A stretch of 64,000 nt of DNA, taken from the NCBI RefSeq assembly GCF_006874585.1, contig NZ_CP029761.1, positions 2,057,001 through 2,121,000 of the forward strand, given 5' to 3'. This DNA comes from Sphingomonas sp. IC081 (GTDB lineage Bacteria; Pseudomonadota; Alphaproteobacteria; Sphingomonadales; Sphingomonadaceae). Position 1 is the stretch's first letter, and each line of letters opens with the position of its first letter. The position numbers and the translations under genes are program-made. Positions 63,974 through 64,000 of this stretch are shown here, in pieces. Under the pieces are notes generated by a model that saw only the letters and a list, made by a program, of their open reading frames with translations, was not told where the DNA came from and did not search any database.

Positions 63974-64000
63974 ATGGCAGCCAGGCTGGTCTACGTGCTC
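63974..64000 (+). CDS. Start of a gene cut by the window edge
   Basis: ATG 63974 follows GAGGG at about 63955 and AACGGAACA. It reads MAARLVYVL to the window edge. Only nine codons are visible, so no function can be given. It may not be the true start. Confidence 0.35.

Overview
The window is a 64-kb stretch of chromosome from a high-GC alphaproteobacterium. The gene families point to Sphingomonadales, perhaps a Novosphingobium-like genus. Clues are an NDUFS4-type complex I subunit, a GTA-type holin, a DUF6456 protein, a large TonB-dependent receptor, a secreted M2 dipeptidase, an alphaproteobacterial palindromic repeat, and L9 with an acidic tail. Genus is an inference. I see no transposase, integrase, CRISPR array or rRNA, so this is mostly ordinary core chromosome with a few accessory spots.

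Layout. 0-5.5 kb: ferredoxin-NADP reductase, a beheaded TlpA-like redoxin, a GGDEF-EAL protein, and convergent dnaN. 5.7-10.8 kb: a fatty-acid synthesis cluster (fabD, fabG, a GNAT) behind an LD-carboxypeptidase, with a Mur ligase divergent from it; together the last two look like murein recycling. 10.8-17.3 kb: an overlapping pair of uncharacterised genes, a DUF808 membrane protein, a solitary flagellin, a GST, intracellular PHA depolymerase and a cupin/JmjC dioxygenase. 17.3-23.4 kb: an exported transglutaminase/TPR protein, the rpsF-rpsR-rplI operon and AMP nucleosidase. 23.4-31.3 kb: an AT-rich leader, a TonB-dependent receptor, a lipoprotein, a palindromic repeat pair, an M2 peptidase, an alpha/beta hydrolase, a GFA protein and a DedA protein.

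31.4-41.9 kb: asd, a DUF418 membrane protein, a diguanylate cyclase, lon, a GtrA protein, dnaX-ybaB, the SRP RNA gene and an NDUFS4 homologue. 41.9-50.5 kb: hrpB, a second GGDEF-EAL protein, a TonB-like protein, a secreted Ntn hydrolase, a polyprenyl diphosphate synthase, chorismate mutase and a small acidic protein. 50.6-57.7 kb: a PepSY / response regulator / histidine kinase operon, an ABC-F ATPase, a glycosyltransferase, and a CI-like XRE repressor divergent from a DUF6456 gene. 57.8-64 kb: a DUF885 hydrolase, yajC-secD-secF, tRNA-Pro(GGG), a GTA-type holin and the start of one further gene.

The most interesting signals are: the divergent XRE/DUF6456 pair with an inverted repeat between them, read with the orphan GTA-type holin 6 kb away as a possible gene-transfer-agent control and lysis outpost; the overlapping pair at 10.9-12.1 kb; the DnaX N-terminal extension carrying a clamp-binding-like motif; and the TlpA gene cut exactly at its CxxC site.
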